From Dirofilaria immitis (lineage: Eukaryota > Nematoda > Chromadorea > Rhabditida > Onchocercidae), in the NCBI GenBank assembly GCA_024305405.1, contig JAKNDB010000110.1, forward strand, positions 3,844,001-3,908,000: a DNA stretch of 64,000 nucleotides, read 5' to 3'. Within the stretch, counting starts at the first letter, position 1. Each line of letters opens with the position of its first letter. Positions 27,625 through 40,308 of this stretch are shown in pieces. Under the pieces are notes generated by a model. That model was not told the DNA's origin, did no database searches, and saw only the letters and a program-made list of their open reading frames with translations. Both the position numbers and the translations under genes were made by a program.

Positions 27625-30142
27625 GAAAAATCGCCAATTATTTTTATTAAACAACAATGGAACAATGAAGAGTTGAAAATGATAGAATCAATCATCCAGG
27701 AATCATTGTCTACTAGAAAACAGCTGTGGCATGATGAAATGAAGAAACTAAGGTTTCTGGATCGGTGTATGAAATGCTCCTGAATTTTCCCAAACATCTT
27801 ATTTTATCGTAAAAATTCTTTTCTTCAGCTCATTGCGAGGCACAAAGGCCCAAGAAGAACGTATTAAGAAATTGAATCATTGGATCGTTAATACTTCTGC
27901 ACAATATTATTGCTTTTCATCTTCCCAGATTGATTTTAAAGTAATTTAATTATGGAATACCTCCATTTTTTTTGGCTACGTATTATTTTAGACTTGATCA
28001 CTTACGTTATTAATTTATTTCAAGATATTTAAGCTAAATTTAATCTTCTTAATGATATGAGTTTGAATGATTTAGACAATCATCTCTTCTTATTCTGTTA
28101 ATATCCATCTTTGCCTATTACTCTTTTAAATCATTTATATTTCCGAAATTTACTTTCCTTATAAAGTTTTCAAATTTTTAAAAACACTTTTTTGAAGGAT
28201 TTTGATCAAAAAGTTCAATCTCTTTTTATGAATAATTGTTCCCTGGTTTCAGAATAACTTGATAAAAGTCTTGCAGTCGGAACCGCCCATCCAATGCCTT
28301 TATCAGCTGATAACGACAGTTTCAGAAAGACCACCGGTAATCAGCGAATAATATTTCAATTTTTTTTCTCGTCAAACCACATTTAATCGCATTTGTATTA
28401 GACATGAATAGCATAAAATTATTCTCGCACATAGTCGAAAATACGTATTATCACCGAAAATCTCCATTTCCATTACTGTAACTTTTGAAAATTAAATATT
28501 AAATTTTTCAAAGTGAGATATGCTTGTAGGCATTACACTGGACATCGTTACCACAAGTGGATGAAGCCCAAATAACTTTCAAAATAGTATTTCCTCAAAG
28601 TTGCTTCCTGAGAAGTGAATTATTTGAATTGGTTAAAAGGATCAGTAATGTTTACAGGTGGCAATACCAGTACGAGTGGAGCTATGGAGTCCTTTTTAGA
28701 ATCGAAGCTGTTTGTTTTGAAATTCATTTGTAGTGAAAAAAATACTTCGACAAATAATAATAGAAGTCTCCATGACTATCAATTCGAAAAACGCGACTAA
28801 TCCTCTTCAGAATTCTCTATCAGAAACTTACTTTCCTATCATCAGATTTTTTAAAAGAGCACTGTACTGGTTATCGTACTCTGTGAAATTATTAACAAAA
28901 ACAAATATAGTATTTCAGGCTAAGATCGCAATCATAAAACATGAACCAGAAACATTGGAGATATCAGGCAGAATTGATAACGCCATTATGGATGACGATT
29001 CTGATATGATGCCGATGAAATCCGTGTGGCCTTATTTATCTATTGCTTTAACTACTGCTGTGGAGTATTTCGACGAACTTTCGTCACAATACACAGTAAA
29101 TAACATTGTATACAGATTTCCTTTTTCTCGCAGTTTACTAAAATATAAATCTAAACTCAGTCACAAATTCATATTATGCAGAAAATACATCAATAATAGG
29201 GATGGAATTTAAAATTATGAAGGTCTCGGACAGAGTTGAGGGAAAGATGATGATTTATTTGACGAATTTCTAAATCTTCGGTTTTAAAATTTCCGATATC
29301 ATCACTGATATTTCTGAATGTGCAGATTTCTTTTCCATAGACTCGAATTATTCCGTTTGGTAACATCTTTTACGAAAAAAGCGACGCCATTCCTCGAACA
29401 TTTGACTTCACCCAGCTGATAATTTCGAATGATCTGTTAAAACGAGTTGCTTATCGAGATAACGGGATTCTCTATCATTTGAATTTGATACAACTATTTC
29501 CAGGCCAGTTTTTACTCTTTTTTAAATCTTGTATCAAATTTACCCAAAAATTGTGTTAGACAAATCTATTCTTTTGCTGCTCTTTCTTACTAAACGCATC
29601 ATTTAATACTGAAAACAATAAAGCGGACGATATACGGTTATGAACAGGAAATTTTCAAAAGAATATATGTATATAATCAAATTTCAGAACTGAAACCAAA
29701 AACAATTGGCGAAATTGGTAATATGAAAGCAAAAGTAACATTACCACAATGAAAGAAGAAAATGATTCGGGAAATAAAAATAAATATTTACATTTGCCCG
29801 AACGCGTTTATCATAACAGTTGCGGTCGACGAGTATCGTTTGGTACCGTAAAATGCATTCCGCAACCATCACAAAAGGTATCATGTAAAAATCATTTTGC
29901 ATTTTTTTTTTTAGTGTTCAAGTCAAATGCACATTGGCCGTATATCTATCTTCAATATGACTGATTAATAAGTTTGGAATGATGTTGAATAATTCCGAAA
30001 ATTCAATTTTCAGGTCGAACCGGACGCTGAGTTAGATAATGTGCCAGATGAAGAGCCTATGGAGACACAATATGAAATGATGCTTGACAATTACGTGGAC
30101 CTAATATTGGATGAAACTTTGCGAGAAATCAAAATTTCTTAA
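27625..30142 (+). CDS. p31comet (MAD2L1-binding protein)-like protein
   Basis: p31comet is a HORMA-fold adaptor that binds closed MAD2 and, with TRIP13/PCH-2, disassembles the mitotic checkpoint complex. Exons read: 27625-27752, 27829-27940, 28253-28336, 28530-28709, 28919-29095, 29341-29503, 29688-29877, 30014-30142 (TAA). Similarity to the vertebrate family as I remember it: VFPQSCFLRSELFELVKRI against its 'V-F-P...C-E-L-L-K' start; TTAVEYFDELSS followed by RIIPFGNIFYEKSDAI; and LPERVYHNSCGRRVSFGTVK against the 'R-V-P-S-R-G' segment. The N-terminus adds a helical region (NEELKMIESIIQESLSTRKQ), and the C-terminus has an acidic extension (PDAELDNVPDEEP). The intron after 29503 appears to use a GC donor. 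One missing base near 29731-29738 breaks the frame. Start codon not identified. Family call is moderate. Confidence 0.5.
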
Positions 30143-30169
30143 CCGACAAATGATATGCTTTTGGGAGTA

Positions 30170-30175
30170 AATAAA
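30170..30175 (+). terminator. Polyadenylation signal of the p31comet-like gene
   Basis: AATAAA 28 bases after the TAA at 30140-30142; a very short 3'UTR, typical of nematodes. Confidence 0.6.
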
Positions 30176-31044
30176 CATTATCATGCTTATCATGCAGCCT
30201 TGAATTGTGTGTAAATTTATGTTAACAATTAAGCAGCTGATAAATGATAATGAATAATCCGATATGTTTTTCTTGAGTAAAAGTTAAATTCAGTGGGTGA
30301 CAAGTTGAAAGGAAGTGATAACAACGAACATGCTAATCAATAACTGATATCAACGATATTTATAGAATAACATCTAGTCAAGATTCACGCAAGTAATGTA
30401 ATAACCGCAGATAATGAGAATAAAAAAGGGTGACAATACTTAAAAATGAAGGGTGTGAGAAAAGTCTGAAAGGTATAGGAAGAGAGATTGAGAAAAATGA
30501 CGAAGTAATATGTAAGTACGTAAAGTCACTGATAGCCAGTGATTAAGAGTGTACATTGACAGTACAGTAAGAGCAGAAGGAAAAGATATGAGTGGTTATT
30601 CTGAAATGGGTTGATGTTCGCCACGCGATTTGCTGTATATGGAAGGATTTGTCGAGATGATGTGGATGTGAATTGTCTTTCGTGGTGAATCGGTTAGGTT
30701 TACCGAGTTGAAATCCGGATATTTCATTCGGGAATGTAGGGCATTAAAAACTGGATAGTTTTCAGTGTTGAATAATATGTCGAGAATTCGGGAGGATCAT
30801 AATGACTTTTGAAAGTAAGTTGGGAAAGGAAGAGGGGAATCTAACTCCCGGAATCCCCTGTTCTACATCTTTTTTTCTCTTCCATATAGTTCCGCTATAG
30901 TTTTGACATTTTCAGAAAAACAAACATTCATCAGTGTCGTTTTTCTGGACTGGTGCAAAATTGTTTTATCTGGATTCGAACCTTTATCGAGGCTATCAGC
31001 GTTTTGAAAATTACGCAAAACGGCATCACAGTTGTAAAGAAGTA
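30176..31044. other. Intergenic spacer before the TMEM135 gene
   Basis: Purine-rich, relatively G-rich sequence (many GAAGG, GTGAG and GATG words), unlike the T-rich spacers elsewhere. An acceptor-like TTTTCAG at 30910-30916 opens a frame leading without stop into the TMEM135 ATG. It is a candidate trans-splice acceptor or the start of the first exon. No separate gene seen. Confidence 0.5.
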
Positions 31045-34000
31045 ATGGGTGTGTTAAGCAAATTTCTAGTTGATATACTTGGATTAAAAATCAGCAAAGG
31101 GACATGCTATGAAATGATGCATACATGGAATCCTGATTGTTATGGTGCTATCATTGATTCATTGCAAGATGGATGGTTATTCTCCTTCAAGACTTATATC
31201 ATCTTCTATAGTGTAGGTTAAAGGACTATGATAAATTATAGTCTTTACTAGATCCTAAATAAATTAAGATCATAATGTTATTATTAATATCTAACTAAGA
31301 CAGAAGTAAGGTGGAGCAGTTTACGGTTATCATTTCTTTTATATTACTATCCTACTTTTTAAGTAACTTCAGTTATTACTTAATAAGGGATTGTCTCAGT
31401 ATGACGAATTCATCACGCTATAACATGATATGCCTGTACTAGTTTTAGATTTAATTTTTCCAATTTAATCATTTTCAGTTAACTAACATCTTTTCGGCAA
31501 AGGATGTACGACATGTTCGTTGGCGTAAAATTTTAATTGATTCAATTCGATCTTCTTTTTCTTAACGACTAATTTAATTATTTTCCTATGGCTGTCATGT
31601 CAATTGAGGTTCGTCGGAAATTTTGTTCCGTTACACTTTTATTATTTTTTTAAGCTTGTTATTATTGTGGCTGCTACTGAATAGATATTTCTTTATATAA
31701 TTATAGGAAGATGTTGGGATTTTTCACTGTTCCAACACTTGGTTTAATGAATGGAATGATTTCTGCACTAATTGCGATTCTGATCGAAAACCGAAAAAGG
31801 AGGCCATTGCTAGCTTTATACCTAACGAATTTGGTTCGCTAAATTTTCAATATAGTGTTAACTTTGCTTTTCCCTTCTTTAGAAAGAGATGGGAGAGGAA
31901 GAGGAGTTTATAAAATTAATTGCTTTCTATAAATCTATCCTTTATGCAACATTTGTTTAAATTGATATATATTAGTATGGATGAGAAATTTGAGAAGGAT
32001 GTTTCTGGATGAAGATGATTTTTAGGGAACAAAGATTGAAAACTAGTTGAGATTAAGTGGTTGAGTGTCCAGTATCCTTACCAAATATTAGCACTTATAA
32101 TTTCTGATATTTTTTCTGCCATTTATACATCCTTAATCTCGGTAATTTTCCGCTTCAGTATCTATGTTCAATTTTTCGACACATATAATAGTGGAAAGTC
32201 TAAGTAACAAGGAACGCAGTGACATCAATTATTTTGGAATGTTTTTTTATTGATTTAATATAAATTTATCCTCATATTTTGGCTTTTTGGATCTTTAATA
32301 ACGAAACATTAATCCTGCAGGCATCAGAAACAGCTTATCATCAACTAGTCAATCATGGTTATTTGAAATATATACCGAATGGTGTAGTGATTATATTTGG
32401 ATTTGGGCTTGCAGGATTACTTCATTTATATTGTAAGAATGAACTTCACACCAATTTAAGGAAATCTATCGAGTATGTTTATTCATTCAGCGGGTACTTC
32501 ATATCCCATCATTAAATGTGGTACATGAGCGAGTGCATGGTGTATTGCGTGATGTTTGTTGCGGTATGGCAGCAGTGAAGTTTCAGGTTCGATCTCCTAA
32601 CGTGTTCAGCTAGCTGGTTGTTCGTTTCTTTAATTTCAGTTAAACCATTCAGTTGCCCAGACAGACAGCAAGTTTGCGGATGAAATGGAAACTTCTGCTC
32701 ACAATCTGGGCAAAATCAATACGAGATGTAAATTCCTTAATGTGGAATCCAATATTCCATGTTATCCCATCATGTGCTCTACACTTAGTTAAAGATGTTG
32801 GACTTTAAAAGGGAAAAACATAATTCACATCATATCTTTCATGAGAGTATTTGATATATTGAAAAAAAAATAGGAAAATAATAGAAGTGAGTCATTTCTT
32901 AATTCATAAAAAGATTTAGTTTTCTTCTTATTGAATGATTTTTAAATTCTGCGTTGTTCGACATTTGAGGATTTCCGATCAAAATTGCTGACTTTATTTA
33001 TATTCATATGGAACCTGTATGAAGGTTTTTCTAGAAATCGGATATCATTTGTTTGACTTTTATTCTGCAGATATGTTCTGTTGATGGATGAAACGAAGGA
33101 ATTATTTTTCGATCGAATGATAGAGAGGATGTATTCTCCAGTTGGAACTGCTCTGCTAATGCTACGACAAAGATTTGCAAAACATCCATTATGTCGACAC
33201 CAACACTCATGCATTAGCAGATTTATTGAGGCAAACAATTCTTCCTAATTGTTATTACTTTTAAAATTACTATTCCTTCCGCATAATGTGTATTTTACTT
33301 GTTGCATGTGTGCATGTTAATTGTAAGGTTTTTGCATAGGATGAAGAAATTGGTTTCATATTGTTTCTGTTTTAAGCATGAACTTTCCATATACTTGCGA
33401 AAGGATTCTTAAAACTAACGTAAGATGCATCATTTAAATGAAAGACTAAGATTTGGAAATTCTATTGCTCACTTGTTGATGCAGGATCTAAGAACTGATG
33501 AGATATTTTAATAAAGATAAATGGGTCACCCGGAAGAGAGAAAAGGCAGCAGTGTATGATAGTTATTTTCCCGCCCAATTTTCAGGTTTTGATGCAAAAC
33601 TTAGATCTAGAACATATCATCAATGTGCTATTTATTTCCAGGTGTTTTTTAACAACTTTTGTCAAGCTCTAATCTGGAGTGTTGGTATGGTGATTTTAAA
33701 AATTGGAAAAGAAACTGTACGGCAACCAATTACATCTATGAGACGTATTTTGAGACTTCGGACTATACGCTTACCATTATTTTATGGATTTTTGGCGTTA
33801 CTGTTTCAAGTGCTAAATTAGTTTATCGTTACTTTGTCTTCGTTTTCTCCCTGATCAAACACAATTTGTTTTATCCTTCTTTATGTCTGATTTTTTTTTA
33901 TTTTTTCTTCCCGAAAATTCAATTTCTTCATTCTTTATATGTATTTGTTCCAAAAAATAGGCCTTAGATAAATCAGGCATAAGACACAATCAAACATAGA

Positions 34001-34930
34001 GAGGTTTTGGTTCAATAAAGCAAGACTTGGGAGCTGTTACTAATCCAAAAGACACTGTTCCCAGATATGATAACTGGCATCGGCTGACAATTGCTTTACT
34101 CTACAAAAAATTATTTGGTGATCATGGCTTTATACACTTTATTTCTATGGATTTTTCCCCTAAGAGTGTATATTTGGTTAGTTTTAATAAAAATTACCTC
34201 ATTTCAGGTTTCACGATGCGGCTACGGTTGGTGTACAAATGAAGTTTCACCGTTATCTTTTTGTGGTGTGGTAGCTGCTTTGTCATTATTTTTCTATCCC
34301 AATATCTCGATTGCTATGTATGTTTTTTGGAAATTTGTGGAGGTGAGTGGTTTTTTCTTCATTTTCTTTCATTGTAAAAAATTCTCAATTAATTGTACTA
34401 GAGAACAAAATTGGATTCTTCTAAATACTTCAGGGCTTCTTTTTTCTTATTACAAAAATCTCGTGATACCCTATGGAGATATAATACTCTATGCGCTTTC
34501 GACGGGTTATGTTGCATGGAATGCAGTAATCGAACCTCAAACACTCAGGGAAGGCTACTGGAAATTTCTTGTTGGACTTACAGGAAATAAGTTAGTCATT
34601 TTTTTGTCGTTGCTTTTACCGCCTTTTTAATCATGAATCTGATTATCTTCAAAATAAATTAAGTGTAGTTATGAAATGAGATTTAAAAATTGATCTTATG
34701 GTCAGGCTGCTAAATACTCAATTATTTTTCTTTAATCTTTCATTGTCATAGGGGAGTGGTACTTGAAGTGTTGTGTATCACATTGTAGTTTCAGAATTCA
34801 GCTACTGAATAGGCGTTTATTTGATAGTTTTGGTTATAATTCTTCGAAGAAGTTTCCGAATTTCATGCCTAAGCTGGATTCAAGGTTCACATCACTTAAT
34901 GAAATATGGTCAGTCATCCATCATGATTAG
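31045..34930 (+). CDS. tmem-135: TMEM135-family multi-pass membrane protein
   Basis: TMEM135 is a peroxisomal/mitochondrial-associated multi-pass protein implicated in organelle dynamics and lipid metabolism. Exons: 31045-31212, 31479-31608, 31707-31833, 32321-32586, 32640-32727, 33071-33230, 33642-33809, 34208-34342, 34434-34590, 34795-34930 (TAG), about 510 residues. Family landmarks: CYEMMHTWNPDC near the N-terminus (the conserved 'CYE-x-x-H-T-W-x-P-x-C'), GLMNGMISALIAILIENRKR, CRHQHSCISRFIE, NISIAMYVFWKFVE and QTLREGYWKFLVGLTGNK near the end. The ATG at 31045 gives MGVLSKFLVDILGLKI just before the conserved motif. Oddities: the frame breaks by one missing base at T-run 31556-31560, G-run 32492-32494 and T-run 34440-34445; a phase mismatch lies between 32727 and 33071; and a GC donor is used after 33230. 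The family itself is clear. Confidence 0.85.
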
Positions 34931-35719
34931 TCTTTCATACTGTTCTTTTGGATCCCCTAACTATTGTTTTGCCTTGGAAAATTATATGATTCATGGTAGT
35001 AAAAACTTCTGCTGTATTGGGATCCAAATTAAGCATTTCGAAGTAAATCCATTATCTATATCCTATTATTTTTTATTTATAGCTTGTTAATATCAAGCTA
35101 GAATTTATAGATATGATTTTCTGTTGTCTTTTATTTCAAGTAATATTATTACTGTGTTATGGTGATTTATATCACTATATATAATCATTGTAATTTTAGT
35201 ATTGTTGATCATTAGTGATATTCAGTACTCTGCAGGCATTTTGATTCTCCCATCTCTCTGTGATCCTTACTTTTCATATTATCTTTTACTCGTTTTAATT
35301 TTTACTTTTCTAATTTATTATTACCCTTACTTTTTATATTCCTTGCAATCCTTAATTGCCTTTTATCTCATAATCTACATTTATTATTCATTCTTTTGAA
35401 TATTCTAGTTTTTTCGTTTTACGTATTTGTTTGCGATAAGCCATTAAATTAATTCTAGAAAAATATTGAAATGGTATAGCTTGCACAAATAGTTGTTTTT
35501 CGCGAATAAATATTGCAGTACTTTTTATCCTCCATATATTTATTTTAAACAGCATATCGTTAAGACGAGTTTGAATTTTTTTTTGTTTCATGCAACCTGA
35601 CATGCAACAAAATTGGGAACTGCGTTATGATCAAATTAATGTGGTCCAGAGAGTGAATAAGTTTAATTTTTGCAGTGGTCATCTTTTGTTTTATTGTAAT
35701 TTTCTTTTCTATTCCAGCA
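34931..35719. other. Spacer between the TMEM135 and METTL25-like genes
   Basis: T-rich, with no exon recognised. It ends in a pyrimidine-rich acceptor (TTTTCTATTCCAG) two bases before the next ATG, which would suit spliced-leader trans-splicing. The spacing to the upstream stop (about 790 bases) is longer than in a typical nematode operon. Confidence 0.5.
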
Positions 35720-38700
35720 ATGTTTTATAAAAGTTCAAAACAAGTGATGGGAATAAGATCTGAGGATGATTGGAGTGATGCTGATTTATTGTCTTATGTT
35801 GTGAATTTCATTCTCAAACATAAATTTCTATATGACTATCCAAACATCAAGTTTTTATCAGACAGTTTGTGGAAACGCATACCGCAAAATGTAAGATCTC
35901 TTATCATTGTTTTTAGCGTCATACTAGAGTTCAGACCTTTCACTATGAAAAAAAAACAGTAAAATCCGACCAATGAAACTGAGACAGTTCCTGTCGAATA
36001 TCGAACTGATCCAATCAGTTTGATCGCTCCATGCAATATTTTTGTCTGGACTAATTTTTATAAATAATCGAAATAAGTAAAGATAGACAATATAGATCTT
36101 TTAAGCAAATAATGTTTTTTCATAAAGTACACTGGTGGAAGCTTTTTGAATCTCAAATATGTTTATTTCAGTGGCTTCAGTATCTAGAAAAACTAAGCAA
36201 CGAAGAACTTAATTCGTTTCCTTTCCAGAAACCTGCGCCAGTAAGTTCCTGCATTTATTTAATGATAAATATAAGTATTCTCAATTCATTTAAGTGAGTA
36301 AATTTACTTGTACTGTCAATACACAATGAGAAGTTCCTCGCTATATTATATCTACAGAAAAGTGATAAATATCATCGGATGTCGCAATCCTTGACTAAGA
36401 AAATCTTGCAAGCATTCTCTTTTTGTAACTGAAATTACAGCTGGTGGAATCTATGGTAAGACAAAATAAGTTTGGATTCCTTTGTAATTTACATCATTTA
36501 TATTATTATAGAAATCTTGCATTTTTGCGATTTTTAGGATGATCGTATTTTTGAATAGCGAAAAGTAAAATACGGATACAAAAAAGACAGCTCATATATG
36601 AGAGATTGATTAAAGTGTAAAAGTTTCACTTCAGTTTCATTTCGTTTGTTTCAGTACTGTCCTGAGACTTTGCTCGAATTTCATGCTGCCAGCAATGAAA
36701 TATTTACACATCTATTTAATTCATGTTTGGCAGCAGTTTTGCCTGATAATTTGTCGGCGTTCGCAATACCGATCCAAGGAAATAGTTCCATAACCATCAA
36801 AAACGTCATGAAGTTGAAAACTTTGCAGTTTTGCTAATGGGTTACTGTAAATTGTACGGCATTAATCGAATTATCGATGTTGGATGTGGAGTGGTAAGTC
36901 TTCTTTAAATAGATCAATTTTTGTAAGTTTCGAAACTTTGCTTTTAATTTGAAGATTTTCAAACGAGGCTACTAACTTATAAAAATTTCGTGATTTTCAA
37001 TTTGTTTTTATGACTGAAATACCTGTCCATGTGATGAATATTTGATAACTGAAGAATATTCAGGGACATTTGATCAATCAGTTATCACAGCACTTCGAAG
37101 TTGTTGGGATTGACTGTAACGAAAAACTTTGCCGACGTGCCAGAAAATCTTGCGGTGAGTAATAAAAGGCTGCTCATCCTTTTAAAGCGCGATAAATTTG
37201 AAAATACCCTTTGATCAATTTCCAGTATAAACAGTTTTTGTCTCCGTCTTTAATTACAGCATATGCCAAAATAATTTGCTTGACAATTCTTTGTGATGGC
37301 ACGGAAGATCAGAAACTATTAAACTTTCTTTCGGGAGATGAGGTTTGAAATTTGTTTTTCAGCTCAAATTAATGGTAATGCAGAGGTTTGAAATTTGTTT
37401 TTCAGCTCAAATTAATGGTAATGCACTTTTTAATCCATTGGAAATGTTGCAAGTTAAAGTACTGAACATTTCATTTTTGTTTTACTTTAGTTTGAGTGTC
37501 TTTGTATCAGAAATCTAAGAATAAATGAAATGTGAAATTAATAACTGATGACTTTGAACTTGTCATTGTTGTTTCAGCATGATCGAACTGCTGTCGTTTC
37601 CTTGCATGGGTGTGGCGATCTGCAGCCAACACTCTTACGTCATTTCTGCAAGCTGGACCGTAATCGAGTGCCACTTATCTTTACTATTCCATGTTGTTAC
37701 CACAAAATGTCGAATTTAGGCGAGTTTATCCAACGTTTCTTCCTAATAACTTTGCAGATGAGTTTGAAATCTTTCACTGATAAATAAGTCCGAAAGGATG
37801 AATATAATTTATTTAGGAAAAGAAATGTTTCATTGGACAATGAGTGACGAAGTAAAAAAAGATCTATTTCCCATGAAATGTTGCCAGTAAGTGCGCTAAG
37901 ATTGGCTTGTCAAAAGCACATTTCTAGGTAAGTGAAAAATATATATTGTATCCGTTATTTTTAGATACCATGCATAACTTCTGATATTATTTTATTCTTT
38001 CTTCCACATCCAAAACGTTATAGTTGGCCAAGTTCTGATAAAGATCGGGAAAAGCATACGAAGGATTTTATCAGTCGAGCTTTACTGGAGTGTCTATATA
38101 GCAAATGCAAAGGTAACGTTTAAATTTTCTCGAGAAAAATTTTCGTTTGACGATGGAATATCCTTTCTTTTCATATTCCAAGTATTAAATTTATGAATTT
38201 GCAAAGAAAGTTAAGGCTAAGTTTATACGTGATTAGCAAAATGAGTTCATATGTAGATCAATGCGAATTTTAGTTAATTTTCTAATAAATTTAATAAATG
38301 AGTCGAATTCTCTTAATTTTCAGTCAATTTTCACCTCATTTTTCCTATGAAATTTTACGAGTATATATCGAATAAATTTTCTTTGTCAGCATCAAAGCGA
38401 AAATACATTTTACTTTAGACTTACCACCACTTGCATATCGCAAGCTAAATTGTCGCTTTGAAGACATGAAAAATATTGGAGTTAAGTTGGCGTCCCAAAT
38501 GGGAATGGATGAAAATGGTATTTCGCAAATTGACAAGTTGTACAGGATGATATATACTGACCAGGAACGATATTTTGCGTATGTTGAGCCTTTTACGGTT
38601 AGTACTTAGAAGCGTAAGAGTCATGGAATATTTTCTTATGCATGTGTTTCTCTCATCAGTTTACTTTTGTCTTAATTTGTTATCATTGGTTTATTTTTAT

Positions 38701-39251
38701 TTATTTGTTATCATTAAATACTAGACGACGGCAGTTCATATTGAAAACTACAGCAACATATTAGATAGTCATCTACTTTATTAAATTAGGCTATTTTATT
38801 GTTGTTACACTAAGAAAATTTTTCTGAAATTTTCCGTTTTTATCTCTCGTCTTATTCGATGATAGAAAAATGAAAGTAGTTTTATAACGGAATCTCAAAA
38901 ACAAATTTTTCTTTTCAGAAACTGATATTCACAAATAAGGCAAAAAAAAAAGAAAGGAAATTGTGCATACCTGTATAAAAAGCATAAAATTGCGGCCATT
39001 GTGAGACATAAAAATGCTGCAAATTTTTAAAAAATTTACAAATTAATGATGCTCTTTCAGCTTCTGCAAACGATGATGCAGATACCACTGGAAATGTTTA
39101 TTTTATTGGATCGTTTATTTTTTTGAGAGAACATCGCTGTTCTGCTTATATATTATGCGTATTTAATCCGAAGATTTCTTCAAGAAATCTTTGCATCGTA
39201 GCTTCACCTTTTGATGTGAATTTGAAAATTGCTGTTAAAAATTTGAACTAA
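35720..39251 (+). CDS. METTL25/METTL25B (RRNAD1)-family methyltransferase-like protein
   Basis: Predicted SAM-binding, methyltransferase-fold protein; its substrate is not established in the family. Ten exons: 35720-35890, 36172-36240, 36655-36893, 37064-37154, 37260-37342, 37578-37719, 37817-37927, 38024-38112, 38419-38597, 39061-39251 (TAA), about 455 residues against 475 for the human protein. Signatures: FLSDSLWKRIPQNWLQYLEK; the family 'K-K-x-H-E' preceding IIDVGCGVGHLINQLSQ (SAM-binding glycine loop) and VVGIDCNEKL (acidic end of strand 2); SLHGCGDLQPTLLRHFC; CCYHKMSNLG; LPVSALRLACQKHIS; and a C-terminal LLDRLFF...REHRCS with PKISSRNLCIVASP. Frame breaks of one missing base occur at 36800-36804, 37876-37878 and 39118-39124. 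The intron after 37719 uses a GC donor. The family is very clear; METTL25B is slightly favoured over METTL25 by the C-terminus. Confidence 0.88.
37340..37425. repeat. 43-bp exact tandem duplication across an exon-intron junction
   Basis: The 43-base block 37340-37382 is repeated at once at 37383-37425. The block contains the end of exon 5 (GAG) and its GT donor, plus an internal TTTTTCAG acceptor-like site. The duplication therefore creates a second potential 5' splice site and two cryptic acceptors. Confidence 0.9.
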
Positions 39252-40308
39252 TTCTAATTATGTGAGATTTGTGAAATCTCAAAAATGAGAAAATTGTTTG
39301 GTTTTCGATCATAAAAATATGAGAATTATTCGCATTGATTTTTTCTCGCTGCAACATCAATTCTTATTGTAAACTGCTAAATTCTGAATTCGGATTACTA
39401 TATTTTATATTTTTTTATTTTTTCAATTATATATATATAATATGCTAGACTCCTTGGTCCGTGTTTCAAGACGAGTCAGATAGGTGATTAACGTTCACAT
39501 TGAGATGTAATTTTATATAAATATAATATATTATATGTAAATGCATACAATATTATAAATTTATTAATTCTTTTTAAAAAAATTAACATTTACCGATATA
39601 TGATATATATATATATATATATTCATCCTAGAACAATTAAGAAGTCACCTTTGGTCATTTCTTCTTAAAAGTTTGATGGGTGTATTCTTCGTGAAAATAT
39701 TCTGCTTATTATCAAACAACGATGAATCGACTAAATGCTCTCATATTTTTTCCTCTTTAAAAAAAGCTAGTCATTGGAAATTCATATATATATGTTTGTG
39801 ATATAATGTAAACGTTGATAAATATGTGATGATGGAATGGAATGATGTAAAATTATTTTTGAAAACATTTTAGTTGTGATTAATTTTATTTTCGAAGAAA
39901 GGAGAAAGTGACAAATGTCCTGAAACTTCAAAAAATGAACTCTTTCCCGATATAGTCTCGCTTTATGATTACGATTGAATCTGATTATCATATCAGTTGG
40001 ATTGTTTGTGCGGTTTAGCAGTTCTTTGCAAATTATCTTCCAGCATGAGTTTAATGGTATGTTAGATATAATAGCGCGATCACTCTAAAAAAAAGGATTT
40101 TTCGCGTATCTTCTAGTGGTTTCATTTCTGAAACAAAATTTTTGTTAGTATTCGATATGGATATTTCTGCTTGAGTTAGGGTATGGTTTTCAGGGGAATC
40201 TGTGTTTATTCTTTCAGATTAGTATTAATATAAGTGAAGTTAATTACTCATTTTTGTCTTATTTTTGTCTAATGATTCCCTGTTATTCATGCTTGTTATA
40301 ATTCTTTA

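Noticed and set aside
27561..27797. Minus-strand open frame of 78 codons
   Set aside because: Antisense of the p31comet-like exon 27625-27752; no family features.
32473..32490. Possible 14-18-base intron in the TMEM135 gene
   Set aside because: Too short to be spliced; a missing G in the adjacent G run explains the frame change better.
33498..33641. Coding-looking stretch upstream of the TMEM135 exon at 33642
   Set aside because: It is in frame but has no counterpart in the family; the canonical TTTCCAG acceptor at 33641 and the GC donor at 33231 give continuous family similarity without it.
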